Notes: generated by a model not told the origin, from the letters alone. A stretch of DNA of 64,000 nucleotides from Agrobacterium genomosp. 13 str. CFBP 6927 (GCA_900012615.1 LT009756.1:734243-798242), one strand, 5' to 3'. Shown: positions 54,014 through 62,782, numbered from the stretch's first letter. Translations and numbers: made by a program.

Positions 54014-55639
54014 ATGAAAGCCTTCGCCACGCTGCTCGACCGCCTCGTTCTCACCCCCTCGCGCAACGGCAAACTGAAGCTGCTGACCGATTATTTCCGC
54101 GATACGCCCGATCCCGACCGGGGTTACGGACTAGCGGCGATTGCCGGCACGCTGGACTTGAAAAGCGTCAAGCCTGCCCTGCTGCGCGAGCTGGTGCTGG
54201 AGCGGATGGACGAGGTACTGTTTCGCTATTCCTATGATTATGTCGGCGATCTGGCCGAAACCATATCGCTGGTCTGGGGCAATATCGGCGGCGCGGATGA
54301 TTCCGAGGCGCAGGACCCGCGCCTCGGCGACGTCGTGACACTGATGAATTCGCTCGGCCGCACGGAAGTGCGCGGCGCGGTGCGCGATCTTCTCGACCGG
54401 CTCGATACATCCTCGCGTTTCGCTTTCCTCAAACTCGCCACCGGCAGCCTGCGCATCGGCGTTTCGGCGCGGCTGGCCCGGCAGGCGCTGGCGGATTTCG
54501 CCGGGAAAGACATCACCGAAATCGAGACCCTCTGGCACGGGCTGACACCGCCCTATACGCCGCTTTTCGCATGGCTTGAGGGGAAATCCGGGCGGCCGGT
54601 GCTGGCCACGCCCGCCATCTTCCATTCGGTGATGCTGGCCACACCGGTTTCTGATGGCGACCTCGATGCGCTGGACCCGGCCGACTATGCCGCCGAATGG
54701 AAATGGGACGGCATTCGCGTGCAATTGTCCCGCGCCGGAGGGACACGAAAACTCTATTCCCGCTCCGGCGACGATATTTCCGGCGCCTTTCCCGATGTTC
54801 TTGACGCGATTGACTTCGAAGGCGTTATGGATGGCGAGTTGCTGATCGGCGGCACAGCGCGCTCCAACAATCTCACCCGCACCTTCTCCGACCTGCAGCA
54901 GCGGCTGAACCGCAAGACGGTGACAGCGAAGATGCTGGATGACTATCCCGCCTTCATCCGCGCCTATGACCTGCTGTTTGATGGCGAGAGCGACATCCGC
55001 GCGCAGACCTATCTGGAGCGCCGCGGCAGGCTGTCGGATATCATCGAGCATGCGCCGCATGATCGTTTCGACCTCTCGCCGCTGATCGGCTTCTCCAGCT
55101 GGCAGGAACTCGACACGCTGCGCGCCGCCCCGCCCGATCCGGTGATCGAGGGGGTGATGATCAAGCGCCGCGACAGCGCCTATCAGGCCGGCCGCGCCAA
55201 GGGGCCGTGGTTCAAGTGGAAACGCGATCCCTATAATATCGACGCCGTCATGATGTATGCGCAGCGCGGCCACGGCAAAAGGTCGAGCTATTATTCCGAT
55301 TTTACCTTCGGCGTCTGGGCGGAAGGTGAGGACGGCGAACAGCTCGTGCCCGTCGGAAAGGCCTATTTCGGCTTCACCGATGCGGAGCTGGAGGTGCTGG
55401 ACAAGTTCGTGCGTGACAATACGGTCGAGCGTTTCGGCCCGGTGCGGGCGGTGCGCGCCACGCCGGATTTCGGTTTCGTGCTGGAGGTGGCCTTCGAGGG
55501 CATCAACCGTTCCACCCGCCACAAATCCGGCGTCGCCATGCGCTTCCCGCGCATTGCAAGGCTCAGGGCCGACAAGCTGCCGGCGGAGGCGGACCGCCTG
55601 TCCACGCTGGTGGCGATGATCGATGGTGTGGAGGGGTAG
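54014..55639 (+). CDS. ATP-dependent DNA ligase
   Basis: 541 aa LigB/LigC-like enzyme. N-terminal DNA-binding domain (LLDRLVLTPSRNGKLKLLTD) precedes the nucleotidyltransferase core: AAEWKWDGIRVQLSRAGG (motif I KWDG lysine), YSRSGDDISGAFPDVLDAID, FEGVMDGELL (motif III), YLERRGRLSDIIEHAPH and EGVMIKRRDSAYQAGRAKGP (motif IV-V). The OB-fold is at the C-terminus (FGFVLEVAFEGINRSTRHKS). It supplements NAD-dependent LigA. The usual companions Lhr helicase and phosphoesterase are not next to it. Confidence 0.94.
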   Translation: MKAFATLLDRLVLTPSRNGKLKLLTDYFRDTPDPDRGYGLAAIAGTLDLKSVKPALLRELVLERMDEVLFRYSYDYVGDLAETISLVWGNIGGADDSEAQDPRLGDVVTLMNSLGRTEVRGAVRDLLDRLDTSSRFAFLKLATGSLRIGVSARLARQALADFAGKDITEIETLWHGLTPPYTPLFAWLEGKSGRPVLATPAIFHSVMLATPVSDGDLDALDPADYAAEWKWDGIRVQLSRAGGTRKLYSRSGDDISGAFPDVLDAIDFEGVMDGELLIGGTARSNNLTRTFSDLQQRLNRKTVTAKMLDDYPAFIRAYDLLFDGESDIRAQTYLERRGRLSDIIEHAPHDRFDLSPLIGFSSWQELDTLRAAPPDPVIEGVMIKRRDSAYQAGRAKGPWFKWKRDPYNIDAVMMYAQRGHGKRSSYYSDFTFGVWAEGEDGEQLVPVGKAYFGFTDAELEVLDKFVRDNTVERFGPVRAVRATPDFGFVLEVAFEGINRSTRHKSGVAMRFPRIARLRADKLPAEADRLSTLVAMIDGVEG

Positions 55640-55768
55640 TCCTTCCTTGTCCCGAAATTGCCACGATGCCTGCGAATACATTGTTGTCATTCGCGAATCC
55701 GTGATTGGACAGTTTCCCGCCGCAGTGTTGAACTGCTAATATTCTCATTCCCGCCCTCAGGTGCACAT

Positions 55769-56737
55769 ATGGCAGAAAAACGCTTTCTTTCCTCACCTTT
55801 CGGACAGGAAGAGAGCGGCGTGATCTGCCCGAGCCTGACACGGCGCGGCCTGCTTGTCGGCGCGATTGGCGCCTCGGTGGCAGCGCTCTTGCCGCCGGGC
55901 GCAAGCGCGGCGGGTTTTTCCGCCCCCGAAGTCCTGCCGCTCGAAAGACAGGACTATGCGGAGGCCCGCAGACGTTTCCACACCCATCTGCTGCGCAAGA
56001 TGCCCGCACCGGAAAAATCCTCAGCGCTTGGCACGCCACCCGGTGCCGAAAGGGTCACATATCGCGGCGGGCCTGATGGCTCCATCGAGCTTGTCGCCTG
56101 GCTCTCCCACTACCAGCCATCCGGGACGCCGAAACCAGCCGTCCTGTTTCTCCACGGCGGCAATGCCACGGGTGACGGCCATTGGGCGCTAATGAAGCCC
56201 TATTGGGAGGCCGGTTTCGTCGTGCTTCTCCCGTCCTTCCGGGGTGAGAACGGCCAGAACGGCAATTATTCCGGTTTTTATGACGAAACGGCGGATGCAC
56301 TGGCGGCTGCGGCCTATCTGGAAAACCTGCCAGGCATCGACAAAAAGCGGTTCTTCATCGCCGGCCATTCCAATGGCGGCACGCTGACGCTGCTGGCGGC
56401 CATGAGCCGCAAATTTCGCGCCGCCGCGCCCATGTCCGCAGGCGTCAATTCATGGCGCTACTTCAACCGCTATTCGGACGAGATCTGTTTCGATGAAACC
56501 GACGAGCGCGAATTTATCATGCGCTCCTCGGTCTGTTTCGGCCCGAGCCTTAAATGTCCGGCACTGCTGCTGCGTGGTGACGAAGAGCGGCCATTCGATG
56601 CCGATCACCAGCTGTTTGTCGATCGTGCTTTGTCTTCCGGTTTCAAGGTCGACAAAAAACTGCTGCCCGGAACCCACAATGGCGTGGTCCCGGGCGCGGT
56701 GACGGAAAGCATCCGCTTTTTCAACGAGTTTGCCTGA
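55769..56737 (+). CDS. Tat-exported dienelactone/prolyl-oligopeptidase-like alpha/beta hydrolase
   Basis: 322 aa. N-terminal Tat-like signal (SLTRRGLLVGAIGASVAALL; twin Arg) up to about residue 47. Alpha/beta hydrolase core with FLHGGNATGDGHWALMKPYW (oxyanion region), nucleophile FIAGHSNGGTLTLLAAMS (GHSNG, Ser), acid LLLRGDEERPFDADHQLFVD and His LLPGTHNGVVPGAVTES. The substrate is unknown. The start at 55769 is the Met that precedes the signal; the frame to 55658 is longer but lacks a ribosome binding site. Confidence 0.85.
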   Translation: MAEKRFLSSPFGQEESGVICPSLTRRGLLVGAIGASVAALLPPGASAAGFSAPEVLPLERQDYAEARRRFHTHLLRKMPAPEKSSALGTPPGAERVTYRGGPDGSIELVAWLSHYQPSGTPKPAVLFLHGGNATGDGHWALMKPYWEAGFVVLLPSFRGENGQNGNYSGFYDETADALAAAAYLENLPGIDKKRFFIAGHSNGGTLTLLAAMSRKFRAAAPMSAGVNSWRYFNRYSDEICFDETDEREFIMRSSVCFGPSLKCPALLLRGDEERPFDADHQLFVDRALSSGFKVDKKLLPGTHNGVVPGAVTESIRFFNEFA

Positions 56738-56757
56738 AAGGCTTCCTTCTTACTCGA

Positions 56758-56844
56758 CGTCATCCTCGGCCTTGTGCCGAGGATCTGCAACCTATCGATT
56801 GTATGATACGTTGGTAGATCCTCGGGACAGGCCCGAGGATGACG
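56758..56844 (+). repeat. Palindromic element after the hydrolase gene
   Basis: Inverted arms CGTCATCCTCGGCC... and ...GGCCCGAGGATGACG, each with a local hairpin (CCTCGGCCTTGTGCCGAGG), and a 30-base AT-rich middle. A different family from the 115-bp repeat, though its ATCCTCGG segment also appears in copy 2. Confidence 0.7.
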
Positions 56845-56875
56845 ATGGAGAGGTTTACGCCTCTTCAGCCGCCTG

Positions 56876-59566
56876 TCAGGCGCTCTTCTTGAAATAGCCG
56901 AGCAGCCGCATGGCATTGGCGGTAACGAGAACCGTCGCGCCGGTATCGGCAAAGACCGCGAGCCACAGGCCGGAAAGGCCGGTAACGGTCGTCACCAGAA
57001 ACACCGCCTTCAGGCCAAGTGCGATCGTCACATTCTGGCGGATATTCGCCATCGTGGCGCGCGAAAGGCCGATAAGGCGGGCCGCATCGCCGACATTGTT
57101 GCGCATCAGCGCCGCATCCGCCGCTTCCATCGCCACATCCGTGCCCGAGCCGATGGCGACACCGACGCTGGCGGCGGCAAGTGCCGGCGCATCGTTGATG
57201 CCGTCACCCACCATCACCACGGTCTTTTGGGCGGCCAGCTTGCGGATTTCCTCGACCTTGTTCTGCGGCAGGAGTTCGCCGCGCGCTTCAAGGCCCAGCT
57301 TGTTGCCGATGGCACGCGCCGTGCGGGCATTGTCACCCGACAGCATCAGCGAGGAAATGCCCATGTCCTTCAGCGCCTTGACACCTTCAGCCGCATCCTT
57401 GCGCGGTTCGTCGCGCATGGCGAAGAGGCCGCTTGCGGTTCCACCGGCCATCACGACAGCCACCGTCTTGCCTTCGCTTTCCAGTGCGGAAATGCGATCA
57501 GCCAGTTCCTTCGAGAGGGTGCCGACTTCGGTTGCAAAGCGCGGCGCGCCGATGAACAGGTCCTTTCCGCCGACATTGCCCTGCATGCCGCGACCGGAAA
57601 TCGCCTTGATGTTGGAGCCGGGCAGGGGCTTCACGCCGGCCTTTTCGGCGTGGTTGACGATGGCCCGCGCCAGCGGATGGCTCGATTCATGCTCGATGGT
57701 TGCCGCTTCGGCGATCAACCCGACCTCGTTGCCGTCAAGCGCCACCACGTCGGTCACCACAGGTTCGCCAAGCGTCAGCGTGCCCGTCTTGTCGAAGGCG
57801 ACGGTTTCGGTGCGCGCCAGCATCTCGATGACCGCGCCGCCCTTCACCAGCATGCCGTGGCGTGCCGCAGCCGAAAGGCTGGAGGCGATGGCCGCGGGAA
57901 CGGAAATGACGAGCGCGCAGGGGCAGCCGATCAGAAGCAAGGCGAGACCGCGATAAATCCAGGTGTCCCAGTCACCAAGGCCGGCAAGCGGCGGCACGAT
58001 GATGGTGAGCATGGAGATCGCCACGATCAGCGGCATGTAATAACGCGAGAAGTTCTGGATAAAGCGCTCGGTGGGCGCGCGCGCATCCTGCGCTTCCTCG
58101 ACAAGCGTGATGATGCGGGCGATCGTGTTGTCTTCCGGTGCGCGGTCGACGCGGATGCGCAGCGAACCGTCATGGTTGATCGAGCCGGCAAAGACGCGCG
58201 CGCCTTTTTCCTTGGCGACCGGAATGCTCTCGCCGGTCATCGGCGATTCGTCGACGCTCGACTCACCTTCCATCACCACGCCATCGGCGGCGATACGGTC
58301 GCCCGGACGTGCCACGACCACCTGGCCGATGCGCACCTGATCGGCGGCGACCTGACGCAGCGCGCCGTTTTCCTCCACCAGTGCCGTTTTCGGCAGCAGC
58401 GAGCCAAGGGCCTTGATGCCCGAACGGGCGCGAGCGGCCGCAAAGCCTTCCAGCAATTCACCGATGGAGAACAGGAGCACGACGATGGCCGCCTCTTCCG
58501 CCTCGCCGATGAAGATCGCGCCGATGGCGGCAATCGTCATCAGCATCTCGATGGTGAAGATCGCGCCGAAACGCGCCGCGTTGAAGGCATTGCGTGCAAT
58601 GGGGAACAGCGTCACCAGCGTCGCGACGATGAAGGCGTAACCGCCCCAGGCCGGAAAGCTCAGCTCCGCCGCATAGGCGACCGCGACCAGAATGGTGCCG
58701 GTGAAAGTGTTGCGGGCCTTTGCGGTGCGCCACCAGGCGCCTTTTTCATCCGCGCCGTGGGCATGGCCGACTTCAGCGCTCGGGGCTGCTGCCGTCACCG
58801 TCTGCGCCTTGTCATGGGAATGACCGGCGTGATCATGGTCGTGGCCGCCGCAATTTGCATGGTCGTGATCCGAGTGATCATGGCCGGCGTGATCGTGGCC
58901 TGAGTGGTCATGCCCCGAATGGTCATGCTTGTGATCATGGCCGCTGCACGAACCGTGATCGTGGTCGTGATTACCCTCCACCTTTTCGCGGGCAGCCTTT
59001 TCCTGCGGCAGCAAAGCGGGCTTGAAGCCGAGCTTGCGCAGCGTGTCCTCGATTTTTTCGACCGGGGTTTTGCTTTCGGCAAGCGACAGGTTCAGCCTTT
59101 CGCGTGCGACGGATACCTTGACGTCGGCAACGCCGGGCAGGCGCGAAAGCGCGGTCTCGATCTTCGCCGCGCAGCTGCCGCAATCCATGCCGCCCACAGA
59201 AAAGATCAGGGCATTGCTGCCGTCAGCCTTCGTCTCCGTGTCGGCATGGTGGTGGCCACCGCACGATGAATGGTCGTGATGCTCGGCCTCGACTTTTGCC
59301 TGCGGGGCCTTTTCCTGCGGCAGCAAAGCGGGTTTGAAGCCGAGCTTGCGCAGCGTATCTTCGATCTTTTCGACCGGGGTTTTATTCTCGGCGAGCGACA
59401 GGTTCAGCCTTTCCCGCGCAACGGAAACCTTGACATCGGCCACGCCGGGCAGGCGCGAGAGCGCGGTTTCGATCTTCGCAGCACAGCTGCCGCAATCCAT
59501 GCCGCCGACCGTAAAGGTCAATTCCTCGGAGTTGCTGTTCAAATTGTCGCGTGTCGAAATATTCAT
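56876..59566 (-). CDS. zntA: Zinc/cadmium/lead P1B-type ATPase with two HMA domains
   Basis: 896 aa metal exporter of the ZntA class. Two N-terminal metal-binding domains carry GGMDCGSCAAKIETALS (Cys25/28 and Cys129/132); they are nearly identical, an internal duplication. A histidine/aspartate-rich linker (about residues 199-252, many HDH repeats) follows. The membrane domain has CPCALVIS (P1B2 CPC), the phosphorylation site FDKTGTLTLGEP, VDESPMTGESIPVAKE and the hinge GDGINDAPALAAAS. HP motif is ESSHPLARAIV. The CPC plus lack of copper-type N-terminus points to Zn/Cd/Pb. ATG at 59566 has AGGAG nine bases upstream. A MerR-type promoter precedes it. Confidence 0.95.
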   Translation of the reverse strand: MNISTRDNLNSNSEELTFTVGGMDCGSCAAKIETALSRLPGVADVKVSVARERLNLSLAENKTPVEKIEDTLRKLGFKPALLPQEKAPQAKVEAEHHDHSSCGGHHHADTETKADGSNALIFSVGGMDCGSCAAKIETALSRLPGVADVKVSVARERLNLSLAESKTPVEKIEDTLRKLGFKPALLPQEKAAREKVEGNHDHDHGSCSGHDHKHDHSGHDHSGHDHAGHDHSDHDHANCGGHDHDHAGHSHDKAQTVTAAAPSAEVGHAHGADEKGAWWRTAKARNTFTGTILVAVAYAAELSFPAWGGYAFIVATLVTLFPIARNAFNAARFGAIFTIEMLMTIAAIGAIFIGEAEEAAIVVLLFSIGELLEGFAAARARSGIKALGSLLPKTALVEENGALRQVAADQVRIGQVVVARPGDRIAADGVVMEGESSVDESPMTGESIPVAKEKGARVFAGSINHDGSLRIRVDRAPEDNTIARIITLVEEAQDARAPTERFIQNFSRYYMPLIVAISMLTIIVPPLAGLGDWDTWIYRGLALLLIGCPCALVISVPAAIASSLSAAARHGMLVKGGAVIEMLARTETVAFDKTGTLTLGEPVVTDVVALDGNEVGLIAEAATIEHESSHPLARAIVNHAEKAGVKPLPGSNIKAISGRGMQGNVGGKDLFIGAPRFATEVGTLSKELADRISALESEGKTVAVVMAGGTASGLFAMRDEPRKDAAEGVKALKDMGISSLMLSGDNARTARAIGNKLGLEARGELLPQNKVEEIRKLAAQKTVVMVGDGINDAPALAAASVGVAIGSGTDVAMEAADAALMRNNVGDAARLIGLSRATMANIRQNVTIALGLKAVFLVTTVTGLSGLWLAVFADTGATVLVTANAMRLLGYFKKSA
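58995..59506 (-). repeat. Tandem duplication encoding the two HMA domains of zntA
   Basis: Two 200-bp segments, 58995-59194 and 59307-59506, are highly alike on inspection (differences look mostly like third-position changes) and start 312 bp apart. The spacer codes for the His-rich linker with EHHDHSSCGGHHH. Confidence 0.85.
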
Positions 59567-59597
59567 GATTTCCGCTCCTGAATTCCAATCGACAGCC

Positions 59598-59628
59598 AAT
59601 CTGGCACCTCTAGCAACTAGAGGTTCAA
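59598..59628 (-). promoter_or_regulatory. MerR-family operator/promoter of zntA
   Basis: Minus strand: TTGAAC (-35, 59623-59628), 19-base spacer containing perfect dyad ACCTCTAG-TTG-CTAGAGGT (59606-59624), then CAGATT (-10, 59598-59603). A long 19-base spacer with a dyad in the middle is the known design of CueR/ZntR/CadR-type sites. No merR gene lies next to it in this window. Confidence 0.75.
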
Positions 59629-59733
59629 GAGCAAAAATGCAGTTTCTCGATTTTTTTTGAAAGGCTCACACCAGCTTCGCGCCAGCTGCGTGGTGCATCT
59701 TGCCGCCACAGTTGGTTCCATGAAGCGGTTTAG

Positions 59734-60666
59734 ATGACAGCACTCCTATTGAAAAACGGCCGCCGGGCGGCCTCTCTGGCGGGCCTTGCGGCTCTGCCCC
59801 TGTTGAGCGGCTGCCTTTTCGTAACGGATACGAGCCGGATGAACCCTGACGTCTTCGTGCAGGAAACCGCGCCCGTCTTCAATTTCAATTCCGTAAGCTC
59901 CAATCGCCAGCCGGAACTGCCGCCGCAGCCGGGCCAGCTTTCCACGCGCCCGCCGGACCTGTTCAGAACCCGCTTCCACCAGGAATATGGCCCGCCGGTG
60001 CGCGGGCAGGGTCTCAGCGCACCGCAGGTGCAGGGCATGAATGCGCCGCGGGCCGCGGGCCAGAGTGCGCCGCTCGCTCCCGATCGGATGGCGACCTATG
60101 GCCTGCCGGTCTCCAACCCGCTGCACCGGGTGATGTATGGGCCGATCCGTGATGATGACCGTTCGCTGCCGGCCATTCCCTATAGCCGCATCGATCCGCG
60201 TTATTTGAGACAGGAAGTGAGTTACCAGACGGCGGAAGCGCCGGGCACCATCATCGTCGATACCAAGCAGCATTTCCTCTATCTGGTGCAATCGGGCGGC
60301 AAGGCCATCCGTTACGGCGTCGGCCTTGGACGTGACGGCTACGCCTGGTCGGGTCGCGGCAAGATCCAGTGGAAGGCGAAGTGGCCGCGCTGGACACCGC
60401 CCGACGAAATGGTGAAGCGCCAGCCGGAACTCACCTCCATTTCCGCCGCCAATGGCGGCATGACGCCGGGTCTCAACAATCCGCTCGGCGCGCGTGCGCT
60501 TTATATTTTCAAGGACGGCAAGGACACGCTTTACCGCGTACACGGCACGCCTGACTGGCAGTCCGTCGGCAAGGCGACCTCGTCCGGCTGCGTGCGCATG
60601 CTCAATCAGGACGTGATCGACCTCTATGAGCGCGTGCCGCAAGGGGCGCAGATTGTGGTTATCTGA
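59734..60666 (+). CDS. L,D-transpeptidase (ErfK/YbiS type), lipoprotein
   Basis: 310 aa. Signal with lipobox (SLAGLAALPLLSGCLFVTD), a Pro/Gln/Gly-rich linker of about 90 residues, then the YkuD domain (GTIIVDTKQHFLYLVQSGGK, YGVGLGRDGYAWSGRGKIQW, RVHGTPDWQSVGKATSSG). The catalytic motif is SSGCVRMLNQDVIDLYERV (HGT...SGCVR, Cys nucleophile). It cross-links peptidoglycan 3-3 or attaches proteins to it, in the periplasm. The start ATG 59734 has no strong ribosome binding site. A paralogue follows. Confidence 0.92.
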   Translation: MTALLLKNGRRAASLAGLAALPLLSGCLFVTDTSRMNPDVFVQETAPVFNFNSVSSNRQPELPPQPGQLSTRPPDLFRTRFHQEYGPPVRGQGLSAPQVQGMNAPRAAGQSAPLAPDRMATYGLPVSNPLHRVMYGPIRDDDRSLPAIPYSRIDPRYLRQEVSYQTAEAPGTIIVDTKQHFLYLVQSGGKAIRYGVGLGRDGYAWSGRGKIQWKAKWPRWTPPDEMVKRQPELTSISAANGGMTPGLNNPLGARALYIFKDGKDTLYRVHGTPDWQSVGKATSSGCVRMLNQDVIDLYERVPQGAQIVVI

Positions 60667-60824
60667 CCACGTTCTGAAAGAAAGCGCTGTGCCGCGCCGT
60701 CGCTCAAACGCCTTGTGACTGGCTTTTAGCGGTCGGTTAACTATTTTCGCAATACGCCTGAGACGTGGAACAAACGACGTACAACGGCGATATAGCCGTT
60801 CGAAATGTGGGACAAACCGGCCTT

Positions 60825-61550
60825 ATGACAAGCACCGACACAGATCTTTCCAGACGCACCTTCCTTTCCCTTCTCGGCATTTCCTCCGCTTCGCTTCTGG
60901 CAGGCTGCGCCTCGTCGGGCACGGGAGACGCCATCCGTCAGCAGGCAAGCGCCATCGGCAGCGATTTCCGCCAGATGTTCTCGCCGGGCGTCAGCGATGC
61001 GGAACTGGCCGTCATGTACGGCTCCGTTGAGGATGGCGGTTACGTCATTCCTGCCGTGCCCTATCAGAAAATCGACCGGCGTTATTATCGCCAGCGGGTT
61101 GTCGATCCGACCGGCGAGCGCCCCGGCACCGTCGTCGTGGATACGCGCTCGCGCTTCCTCTATGTCGTGGAGCAGGGCGGCAGCGCCATGCGTTACGGCG
61201 TCGGCATTGGCCGCGATGGCTTCGCATGGTCGGGTGAGGGCGTCATCCAGTGGCGTCAGAAATGGCCGAAATGGACCCCGCCGGATGAAATGGTCGCCCG
61301 CCAGCCGGAACTGGTCAAATATTCTTCCAAGAATGGCGGCATGCCGCCGGGCCTCAAGAACCCGCTCGGTGCCCGCGCACTCTATATCTTCCAGAACGGC
61401 AAGGACACGCTTTACCGCCTGCACGGCTCGCCGGAATGGAACTCCATCGGCAAGGCCGTTTCTTCTGGCTGCGTGCGCCTGATGAACCAGGACGTCATCG
61501 ACCTTTACGACCGCGTGCCGCAGAAGGCGCGTGTGGTGGTGTGGCAGTAA
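60825..61550 (+). CDS. L,D-transpeptidase (ErfK/YbiS type), paralogue
   Basis: 241 aa from ATG 60825 (a GTG at 60765 would add 20). Lipoprotein/Tat-like start SRRTFLSLLGISSASLLAGC. YkuD domain: GTVVVDTRSRFLYVVEQGGS, YGVGIGRDGFAWSGEGVIQW, RLHGSPEWNSIGKAVSSGCV with catalytic SSGCVRLMNQD. It lacks the long linker of the previous gene but otherwise aligns throughout, so this is a tandem duplication. Periplasmic or outer-membrane peptidoglycan cross-linking is expected. A strong terminator follows. Confidence 0.92.
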   Translation: MTSTDTDLSRRTFLSLLGISSASLLAGCASSGTGDAIRQQASAIGSDFRQMFSPGVSDAELAVMYGSVEDGGYVIPAVPYQKIDRRYYRQRVVDPTGERPGTVVVDTRSRFLYVVEQGGSAMRYGVGIGRDGFAWSGEGVIQWRQKWPKWTPPDEMVARQPELVKYSSKNGGMPPGLKNPLGARALYIFQNGKDTLYRLHGSPEWNSIGKAVSSGCVRLMNQDVIDLYDRVPQKARVVVWQ

Positions 61551-61570
61551 GCCGAGACTCAATCGCATAA

Positions 61571-61600
61571 AAAGGCGGCCTTGTGCCGCCTTTATTTTTT
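61571..61600 (+). terminator. Terminator after the L,D-transpeptidase pair
   Basis: AAAGGCGGC (61571-61579) pairs with GCCGCCTTT (61585-61593), followed by ATTTTTT. It also lies at the ohrR 3' end. Confidence 0.9.
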
Positions 61601-61607
61601 GGGGGGA

Positions 61608-62066
61608 CTAAGGGCGCGCCAGATTGTCCTTCAGCGCATTCACCCGGTCCCTGAGCTGCGCCAGTTCCTCCAGCCCGCAGCCGGTGGCGCCGCCGATTGC
61701 GGCCATGATCTTCACGCCCTCTTTTTTGAGCTCGGCACCCTTCGGCGTCATGGCCACCAGCACCTGCCGCTCGTCCACGGTGCCACGCTTGCGGGTGATA
61801 AGGCCCGCTTGCTCTAGCCTTTTCAGCAGCGGTGAAAGCGTGCCGGAATCAAGGCCCAGCATTTCGCCGAGCGCCTTCACGGTGGAGGTCTGTTTTTCCC
61901 ACAGCGCCATCATCACCAGATATTGCGGATAGGTCAGTCCGATCGGATCGAGCAGCGGCTTGTAGGCCCGCGTGAAGGCGTGCGCCGCACCATAAAGGGC
62001 GAAGCATATCTGCTGGTCCAGCCTCAACAGGCTTTCCATCTTCGTGTCGTTGCCCTCTGCGCCCAT
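61608..62066 (-). CDS. ohrR: Organic hydroperoxide-sensing repressor OhrR
   Basis: 152 aa from ATG 62066 (GGAGCAGGACA upstream). MarR fold; the N-terminal LDQQICFALYGAAHAFTRAY holds the reactive Cys21 and its partner Cys130 (GGATGCGLEELAQL), the two-cysteine type that forms a disulfide when oxidised. Winged helix: LGEMLGLDSGTLSPLLKRLE and RGTVDERQVLVAMTPKG. It is divergent from ohr with a dyad between. An upstream extension to 62183 has no support. Confidence 0.94.
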   Translation of the reverse strand: MGAEGNDTKMESLLRLDQQICFALYGAAHAFTRAYKPLLDPIGLTYPQYLVMMALWEKQTSTVKALGEMLGLDSGTLSPLLKRLEQAGLITRKRGTVDERQVLVAMTPKGAELKKEGVKIMAAIGGATGCGLEELAQLRDRVNALKDNLARP

Positions 62067-62183
62067 TGTCCTGCTCCAAAATAAACCGGGGAGGGAACAA
62101 TCAGCCCCCGCTTTCGGTTCCTGCCGCATGGATGCGCGGCGAAATTTCGTGAAAACTATCGCAAAAAACGAATTTTCATTCAA

Positions 62184-62216
62184 TGTGCAAAATTATATTG
62201 CGCACAATTTAATTGT
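62184..62216. promoter_or_regulatory. Candidate OhrR operator between ohrR and ohr
   Basis: ACAATT-T-AATTGT perfect dyad (62204-62216) and a second imperfect dyad TGTGCAA...TTGCGCA (62184-62204) just before it. Both lie 44-76 bases before the ohr start, in the region where the ohrR and ohr promoters should overlap. Confidence 0.65.
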
Positions 62217-62259
62217 TCGCTATAAGAGCTTCAACACCAACCCGAAGGGAGTAAATGCC

Positions 62260-62682
62260 ATGCCTATTCTCTATACGACCAAAGCATCCGCCACCGGTGG
62301 CCGCGCCGGCAACGCCAAGTCCGAAGACGGCGTTCTCGACGTCACCCTGACCGTTCCGAAGGAACTGGGCGGCGATGGCGCCACCGGCACCAATCCGGAG
62401 CAGCTTTTCGCTGCCGGTTATTCGGCCTGCTTCCTCGGCGCCTTGAAGTTTGTTGCCGGCAAGGAAAAGGTAAAGATTCCTGAAGACACGACTGTGACGG
62501 CGACCGTCGGTATCGGTCCGCGCGAAGACGGCGGCGGTTTCGGCATCGAAGTATCGTTGAAGGCGAATATTCCGGGCGTTGATCGCGAGGTTGCCGAAAA
62601 GCTGGTTGCCGCTGCCCATATCGTCTGCCCCTATAGCCACGCCATGCGTACCTCCACGGAAGTGCCGGTCTCGGTGGCCTGA
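62260..62682 (+). CDS. ohr: Organic hydroperoxide reductase Ohr
   Basis: 140 aa OsmC/Ohr fold thiol peroxidase. Catalytic Cys57 (AAGYSACFLGALKFVAG) and resolving Cys123 (AAAHIVCPYSHAMRTSTE), with the Arg (GGRAG) and Glu (PEQLFAAG) of the active site. AAGGGAG precedes ATG 62260. It reduces organic and lipid hydroperoxides using lipoylated partner proteins. It is controlled by the divergent ohrR and ends with a terminator. Confidence 0.96.
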   Translation: MPILYTTKASATGGRAGNAKSEDGVLDVTLTVPKELGGDGATGTNPEQLFAAGYSACFLGALKFVAGKEKVKIPEDTTVTATVGIGPREDGGGFGIEVSLKANIPGVDREVAEKLVAAAHIVCPYSHAMRTSTEVPVSVA

Positions 62683-62707
62683 TTTTGCGAGATTGAATTG
62701 AAAAGCG

Positions 62708-62738
62708 AGGCCGGGTTCATCCCGGCCTTCTTGTTTTC
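62708..62738 (+). terminator. Rho-independent terminator after ohr
   Basis: AGGCCGGG (62708-62715), loop TTCAT, CCCGGCCT (62721-62728), then TCTTGTTTTC. Confidence 0.85.
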
Positions 62739-62753
62739 AGAAAGAAAAATGCT

Positions 62754-62777
62754 ATATTCTTTCCAAGGAAAGGATAT
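62754..62777. promoter_or_regulatory. Palindrome overlapping the Shine-Dalgarno of the Xre antitoxin
   Basis: ATATTCTTTCC, AA, GGAAAGGATAT (one mismatch per arm pair). Its right arm GGAAAGG is also the ribosome binding site of the antitoxin gene, so a protein bound here would block both transcription and ribosome access. Confidence 0.6.
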
Positions 62778-62782
62778 GCGCC

